NCBI GenBank assembly: GCA_936450465.1
Contig: OW388291.1
Coordinates: 38,530,873 to 38,594,872, forward strand
Direction of reading: 5' to 3'
Length of the DNA stretch: 64,000 nucleotides
Source of the DNA: Gibbula magus
Lineage: Eukaryota > Mollusca > Gastropoda > Trochida > Trochidae
Positions 30,601 through 43,825 of the stretch are shown here, in pieces; positions within the stretch are counted from its first letter, which is position 1; each line of letters starts with the position of its first letter. The position numbers were made by a program, and so were the translations under genes. The notes beneath the pieces were generated by a model that saw nothing but the letters and a program-made list of their open reading frames with translations, made no database searches and was not told the origin of the DNA.

Positions 30601-33574
30601 CTGATTTTTTATCAAAGTTCCCATTTACGTTTAGTAAACAATTGTCATAAATAACATGCTGTCATTTTATCAACGATGATAATATAATAATGTATTATAG
30701 ATTTGGTGTTAATCAGAATACTAATGTCAAATAATTTGTTTTAATATGAATTATTATCTATATTTCAGGGAAAATGTAATCTTACTCATTCGACAGATGT
30801 TTGAAGTAAAGAATGATTACGTCTGATGTTTACGGCAAGTGACAAACATTAAGCGATTTTAACCTCTAAGAAACAAGCACTCTTTGGCAATGCTAAACAT
30901 TTGTTCGACTCGGGTTCCTCAAAACTTGGCCTTGAAATATTTCCAAAGGTAAAACCTAATCAAGCAAACAGCGCTGATTTCTGGCAGCTTAAACTGCAAA
31001 TATCAACATCTTCGTTATCCTTGAATTAGACCCGCGTCTCCTAATCAACATGTATTTTTTTATTTCACAAATAAATCTGCAAATAGTTTAATCTTCTTTG
31101 CCTTGGAATCCACTTCATGTCGTGACATATCGACTGGTATATACTCTTTTTTAAAATAATTTAACCAGAGTATAATACAACAACGCATTCATTTGAAACA
31201 TTTATATGTATTTATAACAAATGAACTGAGAAATATTTATATTGCATATTGATAAGTTAATTAAATACCCCTCCCAGGAATGGTGTCGCCAACATAAGTA
31301 ATTAGTATTAATAATAGATTATATTATTGTGTAAAAACAATTAATAATTAAATACCATATGTATAACAAATAAGTATAAGTATTACTAATTATATTATAC
31401 CATTTAATATTCTCTTCCTAAACCGCATTTTCATTAAAGGTATTATTTAAATACTTATAAATCTACATCCACGTACCACCTGCCTATATCAAGTACGGGG
31501 TGCCTTTAACAAACGTAAATACACTCAAGCTAAAACGACTTAATCCTTCTATTTAAAGGCAGTAATTGTAAGTCATTAGGGACCACCAGCTATGTTATCC
31601 GGACCCCTAGCGTGAGAAGCTGGGTAATGATCCCGGGATGCATGGGGAGGGTGAAGTGATGGGAGGGGTGTCCACGGCTGCATGCGAAGCGTACATTAAT
31701 TGAACTCATCCTCACAAATACGTTTGAACACTTGATCCCCCAAAAAAATCCTAAGCACTTTTTTCAGTAAGTGGATATTTTGAATCCTCACACAGAACCC
31801 TTGGGCCAAGCACGTTTTTGGAAAGGGGTAGAAGAGGGTATGATTTGGGGCACAAGAGGGGGTGAGGAGTAGGACGAAAGGGGTAGAAGAGGGTATGATT
31901 TGGGGCACAAGAGAGGGTAAGGAGTAGGACGAAAGGGTGGGAGAGGGTTAGGTGGTCATACTAGCCAAAGAGAAACAAAGAAGAGACCTATGAACCAGAG
32001 GACACAGATGGCGAGAAACAGGGTAGGGGTATGGGGTGGAATCTTGAAACCAGGGGGGTGCAGGAGAGGGATGAGACCCCGGGACTTACGGATGTGTGGG
32101 TTCTGGGTACTATCGGCTTTCGTAATAGGGGTAGGGTATCAAAAGGGGATGGGGTGGACACGGAAGAAATGATAGTCATTGGGAAAGTGAGGTAGGGGAG
32201 GGGAACAAGAGAAGGATACGATCTTGGGGATGGGGGGTCAGGGTTCTGGGATCCAAGGGGGCACACGTGGTGGGTCTAAATTTCTGTCTACACGTGGTCC
32301 TAACCAGATGACCGAAACACAAAGGAGGGCTGTGTGACCCTTAAAATACTCCTCGTCTAAATTTAAAACTGGGCCTGCGACTTTGGATGATGTATGTGGC
32401 AAGTAAATGAAAGTCTTGGGCTAAGGTTGGTTTAGCACATACCAGCTTTCAACTCAATTCTTTTGAGTTTGCACTTTGATTTAACACGTTATGAATAAGA
32501 AATGTCTAAATTTGTTATAATAAAGCGGTTTGAAGGTTGTTTGTTCAATATTTCCAAATTTGAAAGGATTTTTTCTTTGTTTTTGAAATAAATGTATATT
32601 TTTATATTAGTTCAAAATTAAAATATCAGGAAGTGTATGAATTATTTTAATGGGTGTAATGATTACATTTTAGTTATAATAATAACGATCATAATCGTTT
32701 ATAATGTTCATAACTGTATAAATTATTTTTTACGTGAGTAAAATTCATTTGAACCCTAGTAAAACCAATTGACCCCTGTCCGAGTACAAACGGTAATAAA
32801 TTGCCTCAATGCACATGCAATGGAACCCTTGGTAACCATTTCGAAATATTTAGCGTTAATAAGACTCGTTCGATGCATTCTGGTAAAAGCCGAGCTAGTT
32901 GGAAGATGCCAAGGGCAGACAAAACTGTTTTGATGATTCAAATACCATGTGGGTTAGCTGTCTGGTTTTCTTGGCAACGGATACCCGAAGTACAATGAAC
33001 CCCCAACAGTTCACGAGTTTGCCCCGAATACCCCCCATGACCCGTCCCTCTTTGTTCTGTGCAACTAATCAAGTATCAAAAACATATTTATCAGCATCTT
33101 TCGAAAGATGAGTCAGAAACGACCTATTTAACATGTTCTGTAAATTTCGGCGAGTTTTATTTTTTTTAAATTGATCTGTATAAATGATTAGTCCGTTTGA
33201 ACCCCGCGATCATCCAACCACTTCAGTAACCATGGAAATATGTAGAGAATGCCAAAGCGGAAAAGAATATGTTCAAATTCTGCTTAGAAACAGATGTTCT
33301 ATGAGAGAAAGTTATCCCCGAAATAAACGCCAATATCGGCGAGGAACGCCGAGAACAGCTGGCCCATACGCCGCGTTATAACGAGGGCAAGCAGAGAAAG
33401 GAAGTTTAGCAACTTACCAGCGTAATTATCAAACATTGTCGGCGTGTAATCCTCGCTATATCCGTGTGCTGCTAGTCTTCTTGCTAAACAAGTCTTTCCA
33501 ACTGTGGTATTCCCAACCAAGACACACTTAATGTTGCTTTTGTCGAAAGATCTGTACATCTTGCTTTTGCCCAT
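27277..33574 (-). CDS. Rho-family small GTPase (Rac/Cdc42-like), 3 exons, 202 aa
   Basis: Exons 33418-33574, 28066-28124 and 27277-27669 join in phase (A|GCC after exon 1, phase 0 after exon 2). Motifs: P-loop GNTTVGKT (21-28), effector YTPTMFDNYA with Thr46 (Rac Thr35), DTAGQ with Gln72 (Rac Gln61), GTQVD (125-129), a Rho-type insert region, ECSS (G5), and C-terminal CCATCEII with CAAX Cys199. It is presumably prenylated and membrane-associated, with a Cys pair next to the CAAX that could be palmitoylated; a polybasic region is weak. Oddity: the Rac Gly12 position is Thr (residue 23) and Ala13 is Thr. Rho proteins with changes here (for example RhoH and Rnd types) are often GTPase-deficient; whether this one is so is inference. 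There is an 11-residue N-terminal extension relative to Rac. Confidence 0.93.
28066..28124 (-). CDS. Rho GTPase exon 2 (G3, DTAGQ)
   Basis: 59 nt: acceptor TTTCAG, donor GGACAG|GTGCG. Encodes ATTTVDGKPYVLSIFDTAGQ. Too short to stand out alone, but the phase and motif are exact. Confidence 0.92.
28125..31600 (-). other. Part of Rho intron 1, nothing firm
   Basis: Mostly AT-rich, with short ATAAGTATTACTTAT-type palindromes near 29340 and 31370. No extra exon or element boundary recognised. Confidence 0.5.
31640..32260 (+). repeat. G-rich intronic block with a ~57-bp tandem duplication
   Basis: The + strand is packed with GGG/GGGG runs. A unit GGGGTAGAAGAGGGTATGAT...GAGGAGTAGGACGAAAG occurs twice (about 31823-31876 and 31880-31935) with a partial third. 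On the transcribed RNA of the Rho gene this strand is C-rich; the non-template strand is the - strand. Confidence 0.75.
33418..33574 (-). CDS. Rho GTPase exon 1 (start codon, P-loop, effector)
   Basis: ATG at 33574-33572; donor TACGCTG|GTAAGTT. This start is chosen because it opens the reading frame with a short leader before IKCVLVG; Met6 is an alternative start. Confidence 0.93.
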
Positions 33575-33599
33575 CTTTTGTTATCCGAATGACTAGTCG

Positions 33600-33745
33600 C
33601 GATATAGCGTGTTCCTTTCTCAATGAACGTCTGTCGAATGACTGGTGAAGTTAGCGTGGTCTATAGCTTTTAACCACACCTCCGCCGTGACGTCACATGC
33701 GACCTTGTAAGCAGCCAATCAGATCGCTTTAAATATCGGCCCGTA
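33600..33745 (-). promoter_or_regulatory. Probable Rho gene promoter (CRE, CCAAT box)
   Basis: About 115-170 nt upstream of the ATG are a perfect palindromic CRE TGACGTCA (33688-33695) and an inverted CCAAT box (CTGATTGGCTG on the minus strand, about 33711-33721). Nearer the ATG, at about 33668-33675, is a TTAAAAGC element that could act as a weak TATA box. GC content rises here. The start site itself is not visible. Confidence 0.55.
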
Positions 33746-34369
33746 ACAATACTTTGCATTCCAGTGTAAACATTGTGTAAGCGTCGCGACTCATTGAGAA
33801 GGCGCTTTACGCTCCTGTGATTTTTTGCTGTTGTGAAAATGGAATTGCTTAATAGAGGGATTAAAGTTTAATTGTAATTCACAATCCTTGTACATTTCAG
33901 CCAGCTTTCGTGTCAATCTCACCTCGCACGATATATTTCCGGTGGTGACAGGCTCGACACACGTCGGGGCTCATCGCGGATGTAAATCTGTTTCAAGTAT
34001 ATTCTAACTGCGTGTTGATTGTACATATTAAACAATACTACCATAAAGTTACTGAACTTCTAGGAAATATTTGTCAAAGCTGTAAATAAAGATGTATATG
34101 TCATCGTAGATCTGTAATCGATTTCGTATTTTATCACATGGCGATGACTACATATATACGTACAACATGTTGCCCCGTGCTGTTACATTTCCATGAAAGA
34201 TTATTCATATACATGTATTTAACATTTATTCGAAAATGAACGTTTCTATTGGAAAAGTCATCATGATGTTGAGATGATAAGGGACTGTACTGTCAATGAA
34301 AATGATGAAATGATGAAAGTGATATTCTAATGTAGTGTATATACATTTTTTTTTATTAATGTTAAGTTT
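33746..34369. other. Upstream flank of Rho gene, nothing recognised
   Basis: No further motif cluster or gene recognised. Confidence 0.4.
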
Positions 34370-34770
34370 GAACCAACGGTCTGTGTGGCTGAAAGGGGGT
34401 TATTGTCGGCAGCGTCGACTCAACAATGACACAATCAGATCTGTGAGTTCAAAGCTCTCTGAGTCGTATAGGAGATGAACATCGACAGAATCGACTAGAC
34501 TGTGACATACACAGATCACATGTCTTCCATCATTGTATTGTAGATCTGGTTCCTCGACCGAGGTCTGTGGCGAAAAGGAGATTAAAACTGACCGACTCGA
34601 CTCGACACAATTTCCATGACCAGAGCTCTCAGCGGCACTTATAGGAGGTTAAAATTGACAGAATCAACTCGACTACGACAAATCAACGCTTTGCATCAAT
34701 CTAACATAGACCAATCGTATAATATTTATTTGCCAGTTTTGACTCACTTGTAGAGGGTAACGTCGGCGGA
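34370..34770 (+). repeat. Diverged ~120-bp tandem repeat (GATTAAAACTGACxGACTCGAC)
   Basis: Four weak copies of GGTCTGTGTGGC, then AGGAGATTAAAATTGACAG, then AATCGACTCGACTACGACA at about 34380, 34465, 34565 and 34640, with a last partial copy near 34755. Confidence 0.6.
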
Positions 34771-35484
34771 ATTCACTCGAGTATACATTGAGGAATAGCA
34801 GAATAAAATAATAATCGTACAGACTAGAGAACATAACATAATTAGTTTATTATCTCCATAAAGCCTAACAATCAAGTGATAAAAGCCTTTTATAAACAAA
34901 GGTTAATAAAATAAAACACACAACAGTTTATTATCTTTTTTTATTTCCCTATATTTGGGGGTACATTTCCGTAAGTTTCAATCTACATAATCCACATAAC
35001 AAAATACATTGTTCATATAGTTTTGTACATGGAATGATAAACATTTACTGGTTGTGACACACAAATCGTTGACAACGATTTCCCCGACCTTAGATATCTG
35101 CGGCGCATAGACAGTTAATAGCGACAGATTCGATCGACTCCCCCCACAGATGAGAGACGCCGACAGTCTGCAGACTGATGTCTGGGTCGTGATCGTGATG
35201 GATTACACTTGAGTCAGTTACGTCACCTTCCCGAGATGAACAAATTTCGGGACTAATTCTTTGAGTGATTTCTGGTAATATTACATAACTCAGATCGATG
35301 ATAATTGATAAGCGCAACATCTCAGTTGGCCTAACATGATAAGTCAAGAAATATCTCTTATCGATGACGGTGTCTGTTTGTTATATTTCTTCGTGTTAAG
35401 CGAGTTATTACTATACTATTCAACACAGTCCTGTATTCAATAACCTTTTAAAGGCACAGTAAAATCGTGGTGATTTCTGGAGAT

Positions 35485-35640
35485 GAAACCGATCTTCTTA
35501 TCCTTCTTATTCGTCTTCATCTCATCCATCTTGTTTTTTTTAAATATTTTTTTTTTATCTCTTATCCTTCTTATTCATCTTACCATCGTCTTATCCTTCT
35601 TATTCATCTTACCATCATCTTATTTTGTATTATTCTCATC
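35485..35640 (+). repeat. Pyrimidine-rich ~27-bp tandem repeat
   Basis: CTTATCCTTCTTATTCATCT, then TACCATC, repeated about four times with a T-run insertion near 35530-35555. Confidence 0.85.
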
Positions 35641-38620
35641 TTTTATTATTATTCTCTAACATCTTTTGTATCAAATCCATAATCTTACCCATAGTTTCCA
35701 CAATCAAACTTCTACCAATTTCTGATTTTCTAGCTACTTGTCCCGATAAACTCATACCTCTTCTTTCCCATATGTTTGTCTTTCTATATTCCATTTTTCC
35801 TGCTCTCGATCTATACTTCCTCTATGTCTACCCGCTTCTTCTTCTCATACACCACTCCGGGTTCACGGCAGTCGTCAAGTTAATTCACACCTATCAACTA
35901 CCTATCATATTCCATACACATTACATAACCATTTATGATGACTTCAACAATGGTGACACCAAAACAATACTGATCGGGTCATAAACTCTGCCCTTTGACC
36001 CTCGACAGATGTTCCAGTGCAATGGACATTCTGTATAGATCCAGATACGTATCTAAATTGCCTCACTCGATGCACGTCGCCTCTTCAACTGTCGTATATT
36101 ACGCAAGGTCGTAAAGATACGTATCCGCCGGTATGGTTGTGTAGAAGCACTTTGAAGCAGCCATTAAACACTATTGGCGTGACCTCCATGGTTTTGTTCG
36201 TGGCATGGATCTTATTCCACTGTCGAGTTCATTGTCAATGTCCTGTTTATCTTGTCATCTTAACATTCAAGTAAAGTATATGAACTTTGAACTATTGAAC
36301 ATTGATAGTTTTTGGTTATAAATTTGAACCACATGCAGAGCTTCTCTTTCAATCTTCGAGAGTCTCCCCAAAAGTGTGTTAGCGTATATGTATTTCTTTT
36401 TTAACCTCGATCCTAATTTTTTTTAAATATAATGTAATTTGGCATCAATGAGATCAGAATACCAGAAAATGGACAATTATGTCAAATCATATTTTCCACA
36501 CACACAAAAATAACCTGGTGAGTTGATTATAACTTCATTTTCATGTAAAAAAAACAACATGGTGACAAACAAAGTGAAAAAAATGTCTACACATTTAGTG
36601 AGGTTCAACTCCTCAAGTGACAGATGGATTAGCCTGTCCTCCAGACCCATATAGCAAAACATTCAATTGAAGGCCAACCCAGTCTGGAAAATTATAGCTT
36701 CCTCAGCTCTAGCCAAAACATCAAGGCATCTTTAGGGCTTCAGTTTGTATAAGTATTTGAACCGATTGTTAAATAGTGTTATTTCTTAGACTAAATGTCA
36801 GTCTACATATAAATTGGAGGGTCGACAGGTATTGAGAAAAATTTATTAAGTGTTCGTACATCGAATCAATCCCATTTTACAACCATCCATAAAAGAAAAC
36901 AAAAGACAATTTGTTGGGTCAATAATTTAGCTTCCTATACTGAAACAAATTAACATCAATATGAACACCTTCCCAGAACTCACCAACCGATATCACAATT
37001 ATACTTTTAAACCTTTTTAGCAAGACAGGTATCCGATGCCTTTTTTAAAATAATAACCTTTCATCTCATTTATAAAGTTGAATCTGGTGAAAGGAAAAAC
37101 TATCTTATAACGATTACAAGAATTAACAGCATACGGATAGCCAATCACCTAAAATCTTAGTTACATCAAGCATTATAATAAAACATATTCCGATATCAAG
37201 AAAACTTAACTTCACACACATATACCATCACCTTATTTCCTCTTCCCAATACTAATTGATCAACGGGATAACGCATACGCAGTACATACTTCAAATATAA
37301 GAAATTCCGCCCTAAAGCGTTGTGTGTAGATTCTACACGATAGTGTAGAACAAAGATAGCCTATAGCTTGAAGCCAACAATACGGTGCTCAGGAATGCAG
37401 CTATTTTCCCCGTTTGCACTTGTCTGTAAGTGATGTTTACATCACGACAAAACCGCTTTGAAGAGTAAAAGATGTGCTTTTTTTAAACTTGGACGAATGT
37501 CGAGGATATGTCAAAGACAAACCTTATTCACGTGTTCAAATGGTTTACTTAATTTTAGCGAATGATAAAAATGATCATGTTCTTGACAATGGGGGCTAAA
37601 TTTGACAACGGCATTAAGGAGGTTAAGGAAAATTTGATTCACGTGTGTACTAAATTCATCCAATTTTATTGAATCAATATAAAAAGATTTGAATGAGTTT
37701 CGGTGATAGAAAAGATGCTTGTTTGTTGTTACAGGGTTTCTGTAAACAATGATCATAGAAATATGTTGTTTGTAAATAAAGACATGAATAAATGTGCTTT
37801 CTGAAACTTATAGGATTTTAAGTGCAGTTCAAATCGGGGCTGGTTAGGTGATGCCTACATGAAAAAATTATCACATTAATCTTTATAAGAATCCTTGAAA
37901 GTGAACTAAGAAGAAAGGTAAGATATTCTTAATAAAGATGTATTCACTCATTAAATGATATTATGGTTAAATTGATGCTGGGTTATAAAGTACTACTATT
38001 TGGAATGCATTGTGATGATAATAATAGCAGAAGCATTTATATAGGCTATATTGTAACCTGTTTGCTAATCCTTTTTTTCCAATTTAACTTCTCATATCTC
38101 ATATACGTGATATGTTATTTGGAAATAAAATACTTTTTATATCATGATGATAATAATTCTTGGCTCACTCGTTATGTATGAATTATATGGTTGAAACAAT
38201 ATCTAAAGTCTAATATAACGTATTTTCGTGGTAATTTCCCAAACTGTCTCGTATTTCTCCAAGGAATGGTTCTGTAATCATGTATGTTTCATTGCCTATA
38301 TGTATCTAATGTGAATGTAAGGTTGTACAGAAGAGAGACCTAAAGTAACAATTGTCAATCTGTCTGAATTAAATGTTGTCATTTATCATATATATTAGTC
38401 TTTGTCGTGATAATTTGTAATGTATTTATTAATACTGCAGCGGTCTTCATGCAAGTTGTCTTTAACCTGTAGACCAATCCAACTCATGCACTCTTCATGA
38501 GATAAATATTTTTAAACAAGTATTTACATGAATCTATATAAATCCTTGGTTTAAACAACATATTATACCAATCAAAGACTTCCAAAAATATTTACTTATT
38601 GAAAGAATAATAATACATTT
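35641..38620. other. Intergenic AT-rich DNA
   Basis: No gene found. A short palindrome GTGTAGATTCTACAC is at about 37323-37338. Isolated open frames lack family resemblance. Confidence 0.45.
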
Positions 38621-38725
38621 AATAATAATACATTTGTAGAGCGCCTAATATCCACCTTACAGATGCTCAGTGGGTGAAGAAGGGAAACACCTGGACAAAA
38701 TCCTCCCGGACAAAACCAGCTTACG
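38605..38725. repeat. Possible SINE/LINE tail-type repeat
   Basis: ATAATACATTTGTAGAGCGC followed by a GC-richer 80-bp stretch resembles the termini of dispersed repeats common in marine invertebrates. Only one copy is in the window, and the assignment rests on recollection of that style. Confidence 0.3.
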
Positions 38726-41700
38726 TATGCAACGTTTTATTCTAACCCAGGAAATCTGTCTTCAAACGATGTTCTCAAATTCTTTAAAATCTATTTCCAA
38801 CAGTATGTCATTTTGTTCTGAATTCTCAAAAGTCCCACCAAATTTAAGCAACTGTTCTAGATAGAACGTCATTCCCAGCAAGTAAAGACTATCTTTAATT
38901 AAAAGTCTTCAAAATAAATTCGCAAATTTTAGAAATTATTCCCCATAAAAAAAATCGTAGTTCATTAAAAGTATCTTACAACGTCATTGTTTCTTAATTT
39001 TCTACATTTACGCCAATTCTTCGATATTTTGCGTCAACCATTAAAAATACAACGTCACCTCCGGCGCAAATTGTTTTTCTCCCATTCAAATTAATCATGT
39101 TGATGAGCAAATAGCTTGGCGTTCCGACATAGTTTGCTGAAAACTGTTATTAAACAAAGTTAAATAGTGTTAAACATACACTGGCGCCCTTGAGAACCAC
39201 GCTAAGATCAATGTTGGGTGGCAAGGTTGAAGCTCGTACCACGCCATCACCGTCAACGGCTTAATTATATTTTCCTTGTTAATATCAACAATCCGGACGT
39301 CAAATATCCCAGTTTGCTTCATCCCCTTGCCATATTTCATAAACAGATCAATATTGGACACTTTGGGATTACCAGTAACAAGCCAAGGACATTTTCGTGT
39401 ACTTTACAGGTAAAAGATAAGCGATGTTAATGAAATATCTAATTTTAACCTTTCAACTGCCAACAGTGCAATAAAGTGTTCTGGTGTTATGCCTGTATTT
39501 TGTGGTTTCCCAAGAAGCACACCTAATACCAAATCATATTCTGTGTGTACGTTGATAACCATTGCAATTCCAATAGGTAAGAGAGGGCTTCAGGCCATAA
39601 AGCAATGAACTAATAATAAAGAACATTGGACACTGGTCTGAGTTTGCAGTTAAGAGACATTTAAGAGGTAATTCGACAAATATTAACACAATTCAATAAA
39701 CTTACTATGCTATTTTAAGTTTTTAACTTAATATAATTGCTTATTTACTCGATGCATGGAATAGTTTGTCTCCAAGATTATCAAGCACTATAAGACAAGT
39801 TATAAAATCTGGTCCGATACCAACTTATCAAATAATGGCTAAATCCAAGCTATCACAATTTCACACGTCAATTCTGTCTGAAAATGAAGATATCTCAGAC
39901 GCTCCATGTTTAAATTGGCACATCGGAGACTATAGCCGTAAAGCTTTATTCTTCAAAATGTAAGAAACGAGTTTTTCGGGATAACAACTTCTTTTCATTC
40001 TTAATTCCATCTGAGATTCTACAATTCATATATGTATACCACTTATAACTGCTCTCATTGTCTTGAAAACGCGCTCATTCTTTATTCAAGGTAAAAATAT
40101 CTTTTTCAAATTTTAGTTTTAGGACTATTCGTCTTTTGATTCCAATCAGTTCAGTATGAAGTATGACCTTGTAACGTAATACGTCATTAGGAAACATGGA
40201 CAAACAGACAGCAAAATATGGGGGACAAGAGGGGGATTGTGGCGGGACCTTTCATGTTGTGGTGTAATTAACACTTCAAACAGAACCCCCCGACCTTAAT
40301 TAAACTGACGTCATAAAGCGAGGAAGCAGTTGGACAGAACAAATAATTTACTTTGGAGGAGAAAGACGGTGGATATTGTTTGTTTGTAAGGGATAGAGAG
40401 ACAAATAAATAAACACTTTGTCTGCAATGGATAGCTCTACCGGCTTCACAACTACCACGCCTGTTAACCATTTTTGGATTCGTCAAGGTGATGTACTTAG
40501 ATTGGGATTGTTTTTTATAACAAATTAAAATTTGGATTTACTTTTATTACTTTTACATTTATTATTGGAATGATGTGAATGAAGGTATGCAGAGGATTGT
40601 TTTTGTTCGATACATTGAGGATGTAGGGTTTTCAGAAGTGTAAGTATATAGAATTATTCAATATGGACATTTTAGATTTAAGTTTTTATAAGTCATTCCT
40701 TTGAAAATATTTCGTGAAGATTTGTTTGACGACAACTTTTTTATTGTGAACTTACACGACGTTTCAGAGGTCGTATACATATATATGGGACAAAATCACA
40801 CGTGGACAAGGAGAGTACATTATAGCTCCAGGTATAATGCTAGTATATGTTTCATTATATAAATAATGAAGACTACTTGTGAGGATTAATATATGCTTCA
40901 TTATATATATATATATCGTATTTTATTAAAGAAGATTGATCCAGTCAAAACCATCTGATGTTTACTATTTTCTATATCGTTGCACTTTTGTTTAATATAA
41001 ATATGCTGATACATTAATCGAAGGATGTACTTATTGCTTTATGTCGTTGAATCTCCCTCATGCAACGTCAGACATAAGTCACCGCCTTTCTTCTAATAGC
41101 AAGTGTAGCCAAAAACATAATCTCATAATTTCTCAGCATAAATGCCTCCAGTCAGGAATAAAACAAATCCTTCTTGATCCATGACAGGACCACAAACGAC
41201 GCCTTGCATATCTTCAGTCTACCTGAGATGATTGGTAGGCGATTTACCTGATTAGATTAAAGACTACCTGGGATACCTCACAAATCTACACTACAAAGCC
41301 TTTGATAAACCAAGAACTGGCCAGACAGGTAAGCAGTGGACCGTGGTCAGTTATTGGTTAATTACAGGTATTCTATGGTCCAGAAGAACGGCTTTTACAT
41401 CTTTAATCGGCTTACATCAAAAGAAACAGGTGACGCTGGTTTGGTCATAAAATTAGTCTGCATACGACAGATATATCGTGAAATATGTAACAGGTCTGCT
41501 TTGAACGTTGGGTGTACTAAGTGAAATATTAAAGAGCTGCTGCATGCTCAAAATTAAGGACTGGGTTCTTTTCCTTGACGTTATAACGAGCAACCGTTGA
41601 TGCATTAAAACTGCGAAGAAGGTTCAATATATAGAAAGAAGGAAATGAAAGAAAGAAAATTATTTTATTTCCGTGTCACATATTTTCATACACAAGACAC

Positions 41701-41940
41701 CACATTTTCATTGCACGTTGATAATGGAAAAAATATCCGGCCTATATGAGACAAAATATTCAAATATATATTTCAAGTCATTTGAAAATTGCACGAGCAT
41801 GAAACAACGGTGTAGTGACACACCATGACTCTGTAGAAAACTGATTTGAATTTCTACATTATATACTGCTCCATTTGCCAAATGTTGAGCACTTTCCCAT
41901 GTTGTAACAAGGCCAAACTGCACAAAACCACTCTGGTTTT
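38726..41940. other. Intergenic, nothing firm
   Basis: No gene or repeat structure that I can defend. (TA)n-like steps occur near 40904-40918. Confidence 0.4.
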
Positions 41941-41946
41941 GTAATT

Positions 41947-41973
41947 TGCATATATATATATATATATATATAT
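41947..41973 (+). repeat. (TA)n microsatellite
   Basis: About thirteen TA units followed by GCGTCGAC. Confidence 0.95.
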
Positions 41974-42339
41974 AGCGTCGACCTGCATTATATCTATAAA
42001 CAGGTCATGTGGAGATAATAACGACAATGAATTGTTATATAACATGATTGCATGATGAATATTAATTGAAATAGAAAATGCTGTATTTTTCATTTTACTG
42101 TTTCCCAAATTTTGATTAATAAGTCTAAAAAAGATGATAAGAAATAGTTGAGAACTAAAAGACTACAACGGTTTCAGTATGTTACCGATTTATACCAAAC
42201 CGTCAATGGGTTAATAACATCAAGGGGAAATTAACCATAATAATTGTTTCTCATATTGCATGTTTTTTCTTGAGATTTATCGTTCATTCTTTCAAATAGA
42301 AATCGGAAACAAATGTGTATTTACCATTAAAAGCTTGAG

Positions 42340-42840
42340 CCTTCAAGCGTGAGCTCTAATGAACCTCTTTGAGTTTGTGTCGCCAGCTAACAAAGACTTT
42401 AATTTGGCCTCCAGTGCTTGCTCATAGCATTGGGCTCTAAATGCAGATTGGATTAAGATTAGGCTCATGATCGGTCCTCGAGCTATCTCCATTAAAATTG
42501 GCACAAAAACCTAATCAATGAAGTAACTGGCGCCGAAAAATGTGTACGCAACTTAAAAAGAATGGGAGGTAATAGTGCTCCTTGGCGAATCGTGTTATTT
42601 TAGCCAAATCCGTGCCTTCAAGGCCACCTGTATACTAATTATAGGCTTCATGTTAATTAATGCATTGATACCTTTACTAACGAAACATTCTGAAGGTAAT
42701 TATAGAAGTGTTCGGCTTATCACGAAGCTTTTCAGCGTACCTTCACTCTAATCTTGTTCTATGAAGGGAAGATTTGTGTGAACACGAATTCCCACATCCC
42801 TGATAAAGACATCTTCTTTGATCACTCCACAGGTTTTCAT
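42340..42840. other. Candidate conserved non-coding block
   Basis: About 500 bp of balanced composition without homopolymers or tandem repeats, rich in TAATTA/TTAAT-type homeodomain sites and paired motifs (TGGATTAAGATTAGGC; ATTAATGCATTGATAC). It contrasts with the low-complexity flanks. No coding frame. Confidence 0.3.
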
Positions 42841-43825
42841 GCTTTAGTGATAAAAGAGACATTTATTATCGTTTTAACTGTTGGGTGTTAAGTATTAAAG
42901 ATAAATTTCGGGCACTGTTTTCGGAAGAAAATACACAAGTAATTCTAGACGTTCTTTGATGGGAGAAGCAAAACAAATACTGATTGCACTATTGGAAGCA
43001 CGTTTTGGCTGGTTTCCCTTCAACTAAGAACTTCTCACAGAATTTGGTCCAGACTTTAAACCATCTGATGTTTTAGATTAGTTGTGCTTTATGCTTTATT
43101 CATACATATTCACATCCATCTATTTCTTGTAAGGCATGTGGTTCCCCTGAGACATAGTATATTTCAATGCTATTGATAAAGCATATATACACAACAATTT
43201 TAATTTGTGTCAGATGCATATTTTGGATGTCTTGCATGTTTTAAAATCCACTAGTTGCACTTTAAAGAACACAATATTGAATTGATGATGAATGTGTAAC
43301 GTAACAATGCACTAATACATTTCCTTTAATCAAATGACATCTCTGACATCGAAGGTTTGAATATGCAACCATTACATTTTTGGAGTGCATCTTTTGTAGG
43401 TCAACATAAAACAGAATTTGAACAAAATATTTATCAACCCTTCAAGAGAGTAATGATGAATGGCTAATAGCTTGTAGGAGAGATGGATTAAAAGGTTTAC
43501 AAGTTATTTGTTGCTTATGTCCAACATGATTTTAACTTCTTTTTTTTATATTGTCGCCTGCTTGCTTTAGATTTGCTTTTGACATTTTACATTTTACAAG
43601 ATTATAGATTTGAGAGTATGTTGTATCTTTTCACAAAGACCGAGTAAAAGAGATAGTTCCTTAGAGCTCTTATGTCACTTCTAATCAGTGATGATTTATT
43701 CAGGTAAAGGGGCCACCGGCCAATTATACATGTACAAAGTATGATGACATACACACCAACAAGAGCGCTGTATTATACATTATTAACATTGCAGCACTGA
43801 ACATAAGTTTCAGTTAAGTGTTACA

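Noticed and set aside
35090..35347. 85-codon minus-strand open frame upstream of the Rho gene
   Set aside because: No resemblance to a family and no splice support.
39170..39361. Minus-strand 63-codon frame with a faint resemblance to ligand-gated channel ligand-binding segments
   Set aside because: Spacing of the Trp residues does not match the family, there are no convincing splice sites, and no neighbouring exons were found.
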